DNA of 64,000 bases. It comes from Anticarsia gemmatalis (taxonomy: Eukaryota > Arthropoda > Insecta > Lepidoptera > Erebidae). The notes beneath the pieces are model-generated. The model did not search any database, was not told the DNA's origin, and saw only the letters and a list, made by a program, of their open reading frames with translations. Positions 1 to 11,259 of this stretch are shown piece after piece. Numbering within the stretch: position 1 is the stretch's first letter; every line of letters begins with the position of its first letter. The position numbers were made by a program, and so were the translations under genes. The stretch lies in contig NC_134765.1 of assembly GCF_050436995.1 (NCBI RefSeq), positions 5,297,501-5,361,500 on the forward strand, read 5' to 3'.

Positions 1-1290
1 GAAGAATCCATCTATTCCTTTACAACAAAAGCTTTTACTAGAAATAACACGTCTGCAGAAGAATGAAAGCCTGAAGATAGCCTCAAGAATAGCATGGAAG
101 TGGAACTGGGTCGTCGATTGTAAAGCAACGGGTACAGGCGTTATAGAACACGGCGGAACATGGCATTGTTTATTTTGTTTCAAATGATACGCTGGATCTA
201 GGTGAATAATGTCAAACCGGTTGCAGACAGACATAGGTAAATGATAGAAATCGATCTATATGCCCTGTATATAGTCGAGTGATCACGTCATAGAAGTATT
301 TAAGCTGTGCTTCTATTTGTTTCCGAAGGCATGTAAAAAGATGGTTCGAGTTGTGGTCTAATGAGGCTTGCTTTACTTAAATGTTTTGGAGATGATAAGT
401 AGATAACGTAAGTATGTAAAATGCAAAAGTACAAAGCACGTCTGATACAAATATCTTGACAAATTATATTATTATTTGGGATTTGCATTTTAGGTCCCTA
501 CGACCTGTCGAAATTTTGGCTGTCACTGATGAGCGATGATAGTTTTAATTTAACGATTTTAAAGTGGCAATCCTTGTCATAGTTCTTCACTTAAAAAACT
601 GCGGCAAAGTGTGAATGATCACGAAAAGCTTTCCGATTCATTTTCTTTACTTTGCTACTGAAATTGGAACAATGGAATGAACGAAGCATTTCATGTGTCT
701 GTCTTCTTTTCCAATTGTCACTGGTAAATTTGTTTCTGTCTATCACAAACTGTTGAAGTGAGAGGAAATATTACTTCAAATTGTGATTTGAAACTTTCCT
801 GACTTTTTCATCGTAGAGTTCAGAAACTAGTTAATGTGAAAGGAATGCCACTATATTTATTGTTTAAATAATAGTTGTGTGTTTACTCTGCGGTTTTAAA
901 GAATACTTAGATTTTCATTAAAAAATATTGCACTTTTTAAACTCCTACTGACAACGAGATATTTTTTTATTCATTTTGATTTCCTTTCATCTTTGCGAAT
1001 TATAACAGCTTTTGAGTTACGCTCTATGAATGATGATATGAAATTTATATGCTGCATACAAATTTCACTGAACATAAATTCTCTACAAACCTAGAATAAT
1101 ATAATGCAGATTTTATCAATACAAGCAAAACCGGACGGAAGCAGAACAAACATTATTAAAACAGTTTCTACAGGACTGACGTTATTGAAAAAACTTGGCA
1201 GAATGCCACTCGCTATGTTTGCCAAGCAAGATGGTGTAACCATGGCTTTATTACACTAACCTACTGCTTTATCTTTTAAGACATTATATA
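1..1290. other. Intergenic, nothing recognised
   Basis: AT-rich sequence with stop codons in all frames. I see no exon-like stretch, no tRNA-like boxes and no repeat end that I can name. The only open frame over 60 codons (300-488, minus) has low-complexity composition and no family resemblance. Confidence 0.5.
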
Positions 1291-1299
1291 TTTGACTTA

Positions 1300-1430
1300 T
1301 TATTTATTTAGCACTCCGAACTGGCGGTCCTGTATGACAAGATGAGATTTGAATGAAGCAAAACAAGTTTGTGAGGATCGTACCAGGGTCTTCTCTGGTC
1401 TTTGCCAGCCCCTTTGAGGTAACAACCCGT
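1300..1430 (+). repeat. Possible LINE 3' coding relic
   Basis: Read on the + strand, 1372-1425 gives a short run resembling the end of RTE-type LINE proteins: an E-D-R-T motif followed by a degenerate version of the usual W-R-S-x-V-S-A-x-P ending and a stop. The frame is broken just upstream. Too short and decayed to assign to a family with confidence; it could be chance. Confidence 0.25.
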
Positions 1431-1544
1431 ATTTTCGAGATCTACAAATCAATCTTCTGTCGCGGAAAACTATATAGATAATATAAGACAAACATATTAG
1501 CAGGGGTACGTCACAAGCATTTCTGCTTTGTAATAGCAAGGTTT

Positions 1545-1965
1545 ACTAAAGGAGTTGGAATTCATTATATAAGATACCTGATTTGATTAAGTGATATACT
1601 ATTTCCCATCACAAAGTTGATTTTATTCACACCATATCGAATTATGCTAGATCTTACGTTTTGCCTAGGATATACCAACTTGTAAACTAACTCGTAATAT
1701 AAAGTTTTATAACGTGTGCAAGTCGCAAAGGCTCAGCTTACATACGTTATTACTTAATCAATTTTCATGTATCGTCAAACATATTCGCCGATAAATTCTA
1801 TATTATATTTTTGTGTGACGTTGATTGATTTCTTCTCAAGTTTTACCAAATTAGCTGATGTGTTTGTAAAAAATATGTTGTCGTGGAAAATATATTATAA
1901 TGTGTAATAATAGTTTTCGTTGATTTAAATTAATATATTACCACTAATATTATATTGCGGTAGTA
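1545..1965. other. Intergenic, nothing recognised
   Basis: AT-rich DNA without open frames or recognisable repeat ends. Confidence 0.45.
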
Positions 1966-1968
1966 ACT

Positions 1969-2115
1969 TAGTCTCTCTACTCTTCTGGCTCTTCGTTATG
2001 CGTAAACTACTGAAACGGTTTTGACGTAACTTTGTATACAAATAGTTTGAGACTCAAGAAGGGACATTGGATAGTTTCTCTCCGAGAAATCTCGTGGGAA
2101 CGGAAACTATGCAGG
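1969..2115 (+). repeat. Degenerate Helitron-like relic
   Basis: The order of short motifs (CGTAAACTACTGAAACGGTTTTGA, then a GGGACATTGGATAG block, then a CCGAGAAAT block) follows the interior of the better preserved element at 3792-4242 (AAACTACTGAACCAATTT, AAAGGACATAGGCTAC, CCGGGAAAAT). Neither terminus can be identified, so this is taken as an old internal fragment. Confidence 0.35.
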
Positions 2116-2261
2116 TAATAAGCCATATAAGTAAAGTTCGCGAGCCAAGAGTAGTTAATTGAATAAGATAAAGAAACTTCTGACTTTTAACATGCGACGA
2201 GTACATTTCAAAGATATGTGGTTTCTTGCATTGTCTGTCATGATTTACTTTATACTCATTT

Positions 2262-2346
2262 ATTTATTTAAGCTTTGTAAGTATACTAAGGCCTAACAGG
2301 GGGACTTAATGCCAAAGGCATATTCTACTAGTCTACCTTGGGGTGA
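2262..2346 (-). repeat. 3'-end fragment of the resident LINE family
   Basis: Reverse complemented, this stretch matches the 3' untranslated end of the intact LINE at 10.0-14.55 kb: AAGGTAGACT, then GGCATTAAGTCC, then a TTAAATAAATAAAT tail. It keeps the tail and about 85 bp, as expected for a copy truncated at its 5' end during target-primed reverse transcription. It is diverged from the intact copy, so it is an older insertion or a related subfamily. Confidence 0.65.
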
Positions 2347-2349
2347 CGT

Positions 2350-3340
2350 CTACAGAGATCAATGAAGTAGGTCAAGAAATGAGAGTTGAGCAGGGGTTTT
2401 CAAATAAATAACAAATTGAAAACAAGACTGTACATAAATTTTGATTGATTTTGATTTTATTAATGAGTATATACGTATTTATGAAAGTAACGAATTCAGA
2501 TATGAATTACCTTTCAAAAAGCGGTTGATACACCCTATGCTTTCTATTCAACTCTTAAAATAATACGTGGGACGTTATATCATCGACCTCTTACTGCTCA
2601 CATAATAGGAATCCCTTAAAGAAAATCAACAAGACGATTACTTTCAAAGGAAAGCCTTGTAATAAGCAGGTTGTTATTCAAACCGGCTTCGATAGTCAAA
2701 GTGCAATTGTGTGGAGAATGAAAAGAGTGAGATAACAATAGATCACCCGTCTCTTTTTGACGGGCAAGCTGTTTTTCTTCCTTGTTTTTTTAATGTCATC
2801 TTTTAAGGAAAAGTGAGGAAATTTGAGTATAATTCAATTTGGTATCTTTGGAAAGAAGATCTTCCACTTTTAATAAAAAAATCGTATTGAAAGCTAATTA
2901 TGATTAATTAGTTTTCTTTTCATTTCATGTGTTTTGGTAACTGCGTGCGGTAACTTAAGGTTGCTAAGTAGTATTTCCTTTTTAACCAACTTAAAAAATA
3001 GGAGCTTCTCATTTCATCTGTATTTTTTGTTAGTTATCTCATAACTTTTTACAGAATGATTTTAAGGATTACTTTTTAATCGAAAGGTGGTGTTTCTTAT
3101 GTGCCCTTTTAATGAGTAGTTTTTGAAATATCCCTAATACGCATGACTTTTAAACCGGTGGTTATGTAAGAATTCTACTTGAAATAAAAGTAAGTTTGTA
3201 TATATTATAGTAACATTAACTAACTTGAAGAATAGTTTATGCTAGAATGGAATTATCCTGTCCAAAAAGGCTTAACAAACAAGCAAACATACAAACAAAC
3301 CTACAATATAAAGGTTCAATACAACCAAAACAATATATCC
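2350..3340. other. Intergenic, nothing recognised
   Basis: AT-rich DNA with no gene. The short frame at 3239-3430 (+) overlaps a SINE relic and is not considered coding. Confidence 0.45.
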
Positions 3341-3342
3341 GT

Positions 3343-3436
3343 GAATCACAAATATTTGTTCCGCGTGGGAATTGAACACATGACGCCCGATGCAATAGAA
3401 GAGGCGTGGCGACTACGCAAAGCCACTTAACGAGGG
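3343..3436 (-). repeat. tRNA-derived SINE head, degenerate
   Basis: On the minus strand this resembles the head of the copy at 54455-54548: both carry a TTTGTTCCG(C/T)GTGGGAAT block which, read in reverse, is a decayed tRNA B box. The A-box side (around 3400-3425) is poorly preserved. It is an old fragment. Confidence 0.45.
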
Positions 3437-3542
3437 TTCTCAATAACCAATCTTTAGTAAGTTATTGACATACTGCAGGTATGTAGCGTAGATTTTTTAA
3501 ATGACCGAAACTAAGTACTTAGTCAAAAAGACTTATTACAAA

Positions 3543-4254
3543 CTAGCTGACTCGCGCAACTTCGCTTGCGTCACAGAAGAGAGAATGGGTGAAATTTTTC
3601 CCGTTTTTGTAACATTTTTTACTGGTGCTCTGCTCCTATTGGTCGTAGCGTGATAATATATAGCCTTTAGCCTTTCTCGATAAATAGGCTATCTAACACT
3701 GAAAGATTTTTTCACATCGGACCAGTAGTTCCTGAGACTAGCGCGTTCAAACGAACAAATAATTAATCAAACAAACTCTTCAGCTTTATAATCCATACTA
3801 ATATTATAAATGCGAAAGTAACTCTGTCTGTCTGTCTGCTACTTAATCACGCCTAAACTACTGAACCAATTTGCATGAAATTTGGTATGGAGATATTTTG
3901 ATACCCGAGAAAGGACATAGGCTACTTTTTACTCCGGGAAAATGACGCATTTCCCGGGAAAATTCAGGTTGCGAAGGAAGTCGCGAATATTGAATATTAT
4001 AATGACACTGAATTAACAAAATTCCGTTGTCATGGCAACTGTTTTAATGGCGGATATGCCTTAGCGCGATTTCGCGAGATATAAATAATTTTGAGAATAT
4101 TTTTCGTGCAAAAAAACATATTTTATATCATCACGCTACGACCAACAGGAGCAGAGTAACAGTAAAAAGTGTTACAAAAACGTGGAAAATTCTGACCCAT
4201 TCTCTCTTATGTGACGCAAGCGAAGTTGCGCGGGTCAGCTAGTATTAGTATAGA
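3543..4254 (-). mobile_element. Non-autonomous Helitron, split by a second one
   Basis: A minus-strand element made of 3543-3791 plus 4243-4254, about 261 bp once the inner insertion is removed. On the minus strand it begins TCTATACTAATATTATAA and ends GTCAGCTAG. It lies between a host A (complement of 4255) and a host T (complement of 3542), the A^T target rule of Helitrons. A CGCAA/TTGCG hairpin sits eight bases before the terminal CTAG. It carries no protein, so it would need a Rep-helicase encoded elsewhere. Within this window it shares most of its length with the copy at 31553-31802. Confidence 0.85.
3792..4242 (+). mobile_element. Non-autonomous Helitron, 451 bp, nested
   Basis: Starts TCCATACTAATATTATAA after an A at 3791 and ends CAGCTAG before a T at 4243. 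The 3' hairpin CGCAA-6 nt-TTGCG is at 4214-4230. The 5' half (AATGCGAAAGTAACTCTG and so on) differs from the 250-bp copies, while the last ~115 bp is nearly the same, so these are two subfamilies sharing a 3' end. It sits inside the last dozen bases of the older minus-strand Helitron. Confidence 0.85.
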
Positions 4255-4304
4255 TTACAAAAGCAAGTAGGTACAAAGGATATAGATAACCACTTTGGGT
4301 GTAT

Positions 4305-4427
4305 CACACAAATATGTATTTGTCCTTCGTAAAAATCGAACTCCCTACCCTTGAGACAATATGGCAAACTAGTGGAATCAGTGTGGCGACCGTATTAACC
4401 ACGACGCTACTGGCGTTGTCAAGTATA
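4305..4427 (-). repeat. tRNA-derived SINE relic
   Basis: On the minus strand a weak A-box-like block (reverse of ACCACGACGCTACTGG) is followed about 80 bases later by a decayed B box (reverse of AAATCGAACTCCCTACCC). The order and spacing are those of a tRNA-type SINE head; the body is not recognised. Confidence 0.45.
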
Positions 4428-4429
4428 GT

Positions 4430-5980
4430 AATTTATTTTAAATAATAATAGCTAAACAACAAAACCTCAAGTTAAGACAAATTTCCTTATGAGCAATACT
4501 TTTCGAAATCGAAGTACCATCAAGTTTCAGTAATTGACGTAAGGTGAGTGACATGTACCTTCAATACAAGAAAGTCTTAAGTACCAAGTAGTCGTATGTA
4601 AATACTTCATTATAAGCCTTTCTTCCGACGAACTTAAAACGCTTCCTTAGTGGAAACGCTATGCACAGTTTGAAAGAGTTTAAGTAATGTTATGTCACCA
4701 TTAATACGCCTTTCATTATCAGTAAAAGAACAGCTTAAGTCCTTTCCTGTTATGTTCGTCTTATGTCTTTTTTGAACTGGTGATGCGGGTACAAGACAGC
4801 TGACGTAGATGCATATTATTATACATATACATCTACGTCATAGTTCATTGAAATATCAAATTAGTACTGTATCCTAAAGAAATACTAAACAAATTAAAGC
4901 AGTCGCTTTGAAAAGGTGTGAATCAATTTCGACAAAAGCCCGAAGAGGCTTATAGCCAAGTATAGACCTCTCTTTCCTTTTGTCAGTTTACGCGCTCTTC
5001 TGTTAGTTATATCCAGGTATAACCAGTAAATTAAAGGCTTAAAGTACCCTCCCTTAACCAACATAGTTATAAAGCTACAAATCTGACAAGGACAGAAACA
5101 GCCGCCTTAAAAAGGTATTTTAAACGAATACTTATGTAAATGACCAATAAAAACACAATTCACGCAATTTAAAATATGCCGTTGCGTTACCTAATTACAA
5201 TTACTAAAGAAAACTTCAACATACAATCACAAAAACGTTGGAACGAATGTTAACTTATAAGCCGTCCAACATACATGAGATTTACGCTAATCAAAGCAAT
5301 ACGGGTCACGATATACTGGTAATTTCAAGTACTTGTACCGTAGAACTAGAATAAAATGATCCCTGAAAAACTTAGACCTTTTTTGTACCGTTAAAAGCAC
5401 TATTACATAACCTAACCTCAAACTATAGATTTCTGACGTCACACGGCACTAATACAACCCCACACGCGATGATATCAAACACGAAAATGTATTAGAATCA
5501 TGCAGCAACCGTATTTCATATTTGTATTGTGATTTTTCATGAAATAATACAAAGAAACACACTATTTTTGTTACATAATTAAAAAAAATGTATTTCATAT
5601 TTTTGAATCGTAGTTTTATTTAATTAAAATATGAAATGGTTACGATAATACTGGCATGAAATACGTTACGCATATCGACATAATGCAGTGATGACTTGAC
5701 CATATTTTTTTGAGTTATTTTCTTGAAAATAGTGACATAAGTTTTCATAAAATGAACCAATACACAAAGTAGTAGTGAGTGGTAATGAAAATGCGTAGTG
5801 TATACTAAAAATAATTGTACAAATATTAATTTAACTAGCCTCATCAAAGCTCCGTTCTCACTGTTACCATTTGGAACAAAACACGTTGAAAAAAACAATG
5901 AATTGAAAAACACTTTGTTCTTTTAACACTATATCATTATGTTCTGGGTTGAAAGCGTATATTTTTTAATTGTCTTTTTA
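4430..5980. other. Intergenic with one small foldback
   Basis: No gene recognised. The 97-codon minus frame at 5620-5913 has no domain, poor composition and no splice context, and I treat it as chance. A 40-bp near-perfect hairpin lies at 4801-4840 and is listed separately. Confidence 0.45.
4801..4840. repeat. Short inverted repeat (hairpin)
   Basis: Arms 4801-4816 and 4825-4840 pair at 15 of 16 positions (TGACGTAGATG with CATCTACGTCA) around an 8-nt loop. The stem is shorter than a typical pre-miRNA. Confidence 0.7.
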
Positions 5981-5984
5981 CTAT

Positions 5985-6008
5985 GACGTCTGATTTGCGT
6001 CAGACGTC
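5985..6008. repeat. Perfect 9-bp inverted repeat, TGACGTC-containing
   Basis: GACGTCTGA and TCAGACGTC flank a 6-nt loop (TTTGCG). The left arm is preceded by T, giving TGACGTC, which resembles a CRE/ATF half site. It sits at the edge of a CpG-rich patch (about 5985-6060) that stands out in an AT-rich neighbourhood and could be a promoter, but no gene start is visible beside it. Confidence 0.55.
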
Positions 6009-6119
6009 GGCGCGTACTCGCGGCTCGGCTACTACTGGGCGCAGGTCGCTCTATCGCCCTCATAGGCACCCCAGAACCTTGTATAACACATAAAAATCCC
6101 ATAAAACCCCAATCCACAT

Positions 6120-6930
6120 GAGTATTCGAAATTCTTATTAAAAATTACAATACACTAAAACGATTCATTTCAATTCAAAGATAAAATGAGAAAAATATGT
6201 AATGTTAATTTTCAGGAAAAAAAAAACTATTTAATATTCAAATACATGACTTTTTTATATTTTTTTATTTGAAATATTTTAATATATTTAATTGTATTAA
6301 GTTTTTCTTATATTTTGGTGTTCAGACATGGTTATTGGAGTGCGCGCGTCGCTCTCTTTGGGTCGATACAGCGGTATCATGTGTTCTAACAGTGTACGGC
6401 GACAGACAGTCTTGTTTTACAATTCTGAGGTCCCAATGCTGAATGTTATTGGGATTATTTTTCCTTGCACGTACAGCAGTTGTTTCTATACAAATTTCAG
6501 GAGGAAACGCCTATGTGTTGCATACAAATATGGACTAAATGGCCGTTGGTTTGAAATGTTGGAGTAATTTAACAGTACAGGGAATGTGCTGTTACTTTGT
6601 CCTGTTGTTTGGGCTCTGGGTGCAATGAATGACCCTTTTACCTTTTATGGGTTAATGACTTATGTTTGGGGTAGGTTGGCTTTGCAATGAATCGTAGTAA
6701 TTAAATATTTTATTGCATTAAAGAAACAATACTTAAAACGTATTTTAATAAGAAATAAAAGAAATATTACAAAGATATAGGATAACGATTCAAAATAAAC
6801 ATACTATAAATAAAATTAATAATATAATAGCAATATTTAAAATAATGTTACGGAGGTTACAAATAAAAAATGTACAAGTTATGTTAGCTTTGGCAAACTA
6901 TCAGAACAGTTTAAAAAAGCAAACAGGACT
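6120..6930. other. Intergenic, nothing firm
   Basis: Contains a modestly GC-richer stretch at 6330-6560 with an open frame of 79 codons (+) that resembles no family I know and has no evident splice partners. The rest is AT-rich. Confidence 0.4.
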
Positions 6931-6939
6931 TCTTTGACC

Positions 6940-6974
6940 TAAACAAATACTCAAAACTTTTGAGTATTTGTTTA
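6940..6974. repeat. Near-continuous perfect palindrome, 17-bp arms
   Basis: T-AAACAAATACTCAAAA, a single C at 6957, then TTTTGAGTATTTGTTT-A: 17 paired positions with a one-base centre. Arms this long with no loop are rare by chance and tend to be unstable. Confidence 0.9.
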
Positions 6975-9835
6975 AGTTCGGCAATTTTTACCAGCCGCAA
7001 GTGTCGGGAAGAACTATCAGGAGTACGATCACTACTATCTGCTGATGAGCAAATAGTAGGCGAAATCGGTGACTACTGTAAGTGTGGCTGTCGACCACAA
7101 AGCTACAAAAATATTGTTAGTGGAGACACTGATTAAAGGTATTGGATATCAATACACCAAGGTCGTGTTTGATATTAGACTTTTGTAATGAACGGATTAT
7201 GAAATTTTACAACTAGCCTTTCATTTAATCTGATTACAACTTAGCTATTGTCTGAGGTTGAGTCTATATTTCTGAGGCTCGTAACAATTGTATCAAATTA
7301 AATTTTATTGGAAAATTTGTAAGTTATTGATAAGTTTGGCTCGTTGATTATTATGTCTTCTTCACTCTAGCCAATCCTAGAGTTTAATATGTTCAATCGA
7401 CTAAGGCACAAAGGAGTGACATTGTCAAAATACAGCTTTTAATATCTTGGACACCGTAAATAAGCGTCATTTCTCTGAAAAGTGGCTCTATAAAGCAATC
7501 ATAAGATATTTTATATCGCTCGTAAAGTGTATGGTTTAATATCTTTCGACAGCGCTCATAACTGCAATGGTTGCAAGGCTTTTTAATATAACAGACCAAC
7601 ATTGTAAAGAGAAATGAATGAAATATTCTCTTTTGGTATAGTGTCCGTGAATAAACAGCCCTCGTGATGCAAAGAGTAGTTATGTTGAGGTGGATTTTGA
7701 GGTCGTTATCAGATTTCTCAGCTTGACAACCTGGTGTTTAATGGTTCTGATAAGGAGTAATTTGGTTCCAATAGTCCATTGAGTGATTGACTTATTCGTT
7801 TTTTATATGAAAGTGAAGCGCTTAATCTTAGGTCTTGTTCTGGCACTCCCTCTCACTTATTCTAGTCTTCCTTTTTCCTTTCTCTTCCTCTGCTATTAAA
7901 CTAGTGGTAATACTGGTAATAATGAGTAACAAAATAACATTAGCAAGCACATACATTTAGCCTCCACTGCAGAACATAAATATAGTTAAACCTAAAACTT
8001 AGTAGTAAGTACGTTGCGGTGCATTTCTTCTGCGGCATGTAATAGCAGAAATAGGTCGCACAGTTCATAATTACGGGTATTCAGTGAGTCACGACATTGC
8101 AATTACTGAACAAGCTACTGCTTCAAGCACTGGATTATGCTGTAATGCTTTCGTTTGAGTGATATTTTTGGCATTTACAAAACAAATTTATTTTTAGGGC
8201 GCAAAACGACTTGCAAAGGAAGTACACTTACTTTCAAGTGTGTTAGTGCTCGAAAACATCAAAGCCTCTTCATAGTAAATGGAACAACATATATTATAAG
8301 GAAGCGATAAATAAGGCATTGTCATTTCAAGCCCCTCAACTGCTTCATTTACATTAGTTGTATGTCGAAGACGTGGTTATAAGTACTTATAAGTAACCAC
8401 TGACACAATGACAGATGCTATAAAACAACCAGTGCCTTGAAAATAATATTGCGATAATCTTAATGACAAGAAGACTTCTGTGTTAAAAACTTTAACATGA
8501 GGCGGAAGGCAAGGAAATAAGAAATCCTGTATATATTGGCAAGAGGAGTTCATTGCCTTATTATGAGAGTAAACTAGGCTGTTCTGGACAGACTTCACTC
8601 ATAGATAAATATCTAAAAATAAATGTTGCGTATGTTAATCACGAAAAAAGCCGATGGAATATGTTAGCGATATGGCTAATGAATTCCTATAACGTAGCAT
8701 ATTGCGAGCTAGTAATGCAGGCAAACGCAAGGTTCCGTGCTAGGTGAGGTTGTTGAACCCTTTTAAAATACTAGCTTGCCTGTTTAGGAAGAAGGCCTCG
8801 GTAGCATGGGTGAGCGGGTGATTTTTTTTATTGGTAAAATGCGAAAAGGTTTTTTCAAGTGCTTTCTGCTCCAGCTTTACCCTTGACTTTATATTAGCAG
8901 TTTTTTTGAGAATGTAGCACTTCATTTGTAAAAACAGGTTTCAAGGAGACATTCCCAGGGCACAAAATAAAATGTGGCTCTTGAAAAAATGCTAAAACAT
9001 TTACATAGTCAGGTAATCTTTTATGGTATCTAAAAGTAAGCGATGATAATTGAAAAACACATAAATTAATAAGGAATCAGTGGTTGCGGATAGCGGACAT
9101 AGTAAGACCAAACATCAACATGAAACTGGTAAAGCGAGTGTCTTGGAAAACTTGGTCGAACTTGATAATAGAGAAATAAACAAAACAAAAAATAGATAAA
9201 AACTTGCAACTAACAAAACTGCATCAGCTGAAAATGTGACAAAGGCTAATCGCCTCGCTTATGACCGTGTCTCAACCGCAAAGGTGCTAAATTATTACTT
9301 TTTATTGATCCGCGGCAAGCATTTTTATTATGCCTAGTTGTAGCTAAAGCTCTAATATTTATAATAGTGTGATGTATATCACAAGAAATACTAATACAAA
9401 TGTACACGTGAATTTTGTAACACAAGTTTTTTTTAGAAGTGAATTTCCCTAATACCATTTATAAGAAAGTAACAAATTATGATGTTCCTTTAATGGCGTA
9501 AGTATAAGTTTTTATCATTATCAGTCTACATTTTAACAGTAAATAAATTAATTACTTATTATGCAAAGCTTCAAAGCCTGTTGCATTTTTTTCAATGCAA
9601 TGAATCTCTCTCGCTTGAACCGTATCATTTAAGATAGTAATGTAAGTTTTGAAAAAAAATATGCTTCGCATCCAAGGTATTATATCATTTCTAAGGGTTT
9701 TTTTTTAAACACTGTGATTAACTTAGATAAAAAAAATATTTTAAGCTAGATATTCAGATATCATTAACATTGCTTTTGTGGCAAAATTAATTTTCAATCA
9801 TAATTTTAAATACTTGCATATAATATATTCTGTAG
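6975..9835. other. Intergenic, nothing recognised
   Basis: No gene, RNA gene or named repeat found. The short frames at 7393-7602, 8377-8598 and 9246-9458 lack family similarity. A doubled ACTTATAAGT palindrome lies around 8377-8396. Confidence 0.4.
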
Positions 9836-10064
9836 GTAGGTGTCAAAATAAGTGGACACAAAAAATCGCTCCCCCTAATTTAATTTTTATTTATTTAATT
9901 TAATAGTTTATTTTTAATTTTATTTGCTTAATATTATAATTATAATACATACAATTATTAGTGCATAGTATATGTAGTGATATTGTATCATTATACACCA
10001 CCTGCCAGCTGAACACAAAACTTAAGGAAAGTTGCAAGTCACTTGTCACAAGTAGTTACACAAA

Positions 10065-10808
10065 ATGTCTCAGCTAAGTGAGATTCAGCTGACCCAGACG
10101 AAGCTTGAGGAGACCTTCAACAAACGGATGGCTGATCTGGAGGCTCAGCTTCAAACAGGTGCTGCGAAGGACACGGTGGCAAAGGTGGCTGAGGAGTTCC
10201 GGACATTCCGTGAGCTAATCTTTGGTGTACTCAGCTTGCTCCGGCAACAGGTTGCAGAATGTGCACGGTGTATGGACGCCATGGAGACAAGACATCGCAG
10301 GAAGGACCTCCTCTTCCTCGGGGTTCCGGAGGCAGATAATGTGGATGCCCAAAGTATGGCCTCCAGCATTCTCCAGGGCAAGTTGGGCTTGACCACAATA
10401 ACACCAGCTTCCATCAGGGTTTGTCACAGGATAGGCGCCCCTGGAGGTAAGCACCACCGACCAATTCTCGTGCGTTTCTCGGATGCAGAGGTCCGGTCAT
10501 CTGTCTGGCGAGCTAAGGCGAAATTGCGGGGGACGTCTATATCGGTGAGAGAATTTCTGACGAGGACCCGCCAAGTGATATTTGCTAAGGCTCGGCAGCA
10601 TTTCGGTCTAAAGGATTGCTGGACCCAAGACGGCACCATCATCGTCAAAACGTCTGATCGAAGCCGTCATAAGATTGTCACCATGGACGAGCTGAACACT
10701 CTTACTACCCGGCATCCAAAGGTGGGCACTGCAATCCCTTCCCGACCGAAGCACGGAGCGGTGAACGCGGCATCATCTGCGGCGAGTTCTAAACCGCGTA
10801 AGACCTAA
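10065..10808 (+). CDS. LINE ORF1 protein (RNA-binding, RRM type)
   Basis: A 247-residue protein expected to coat the retrotransposon RNA and assist its reverse transcription. Residues 1-70 are rich in L, E, Q and K in a heptad-like pattern, suggesting a coiled coil for trimerisation. From about 78 a basic RRK is followed by D-L-L-F-L-G-V-P-E, which resembles the opening of the RRM-like domain in L1-type ORF1 proteins. About 135-200 (REFLTRTRQVIFAKARQHFG, then W-x-Q-D-G-x-I-x-V-K) resembles the C-terminal domain of the same proteins. The tail 215-247 is low-complexity and basic. There are no CCHC zinc knuckles, unlike Jockey or I-type ORF1 proteins. The start has ACAAA before ATG, a good insect context. 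Alternative frames inside it are shadows. Confidence 0.85.
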   Translation: MSQLSEIQLTQTKLEETFNKRMADLEAQLQTGAAKDTVAKVAEEFRTFRELIFGVLSLLRQQVAECARCMDAMETRHRRKDLLFLGVPEADNVDAQSMASSILQGKLGLTTITPASIRVCHRIGAPGGKHHRPILVRFSDAEVRSSVWRAKAKLRGTSISVREFLTRTRQVIFAKARQHFGLKDCWTQDGTIIVKTSDRSRHKIVTMDELNTLTTRHPKVGTAIPSRPKHGAVNAASSAASSKPRKT

Positions 10809-11259
10809 GTGTAGGATCTCGATCGTATTGCGACGCCGTTAGGGTATTTTGTAACTGCAATTCATGGTAAGATTATTCGCGACAACATGTCTTCTTTACT
10901 TTATTTACTGATCACCCTCATAACTTATTATCATAATCTCAATTGTAAATTGCAAAATCACTGGATCGCAGTGTTGTCAAATGACAAACTGACAAGTGAC
11001 AGATGACAACCAAGTGACTTTGACAGTTACGTTCGGTAACGTTCGGTGTTGCAGTATGTATGTTTTCACTTACAGTTTTTTTTTATTTAATTTTCTGTAC
11101 TGTACTTCTCACTTTATATATTTTTTCCTTTTATTGTGTGTGTTAGCTGGCGGGTGGTGCAGAGATGTTATTTGCACCGTTTAATACTCCTCTTATATTT
11201 TATTTTTTGTGATATCTATTTATTATTATTTATTATTATCTTTTTTTTTTTGTTATATT
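10809..11259 (+). other. Inter-ORF spacer of the LINE
   Basis: About 450 bp between the ORF1 stop and the preferred ORF2 start. It has T-rich tracts just before ORF2 (11070-11110 and 11205-11255) and the 10-mer GACAAGTGAC at 10991-11000, which is the reverse complement of GTCACTTGTC at 10038-10047 in the ORF1 leader. A spacer this long is unlike the overlapping or adjacent ORFs of many insect LINEs and may hold a signal for reinitiation or a second promoter. Confidence 0.5.

Noticed and set aside
5620..5913. 97-codon minus frame
   Set aside because: Hydrophobic and H/Y/F-rich by composition alone, no start context, no conserved motif, in an AT-rich region.
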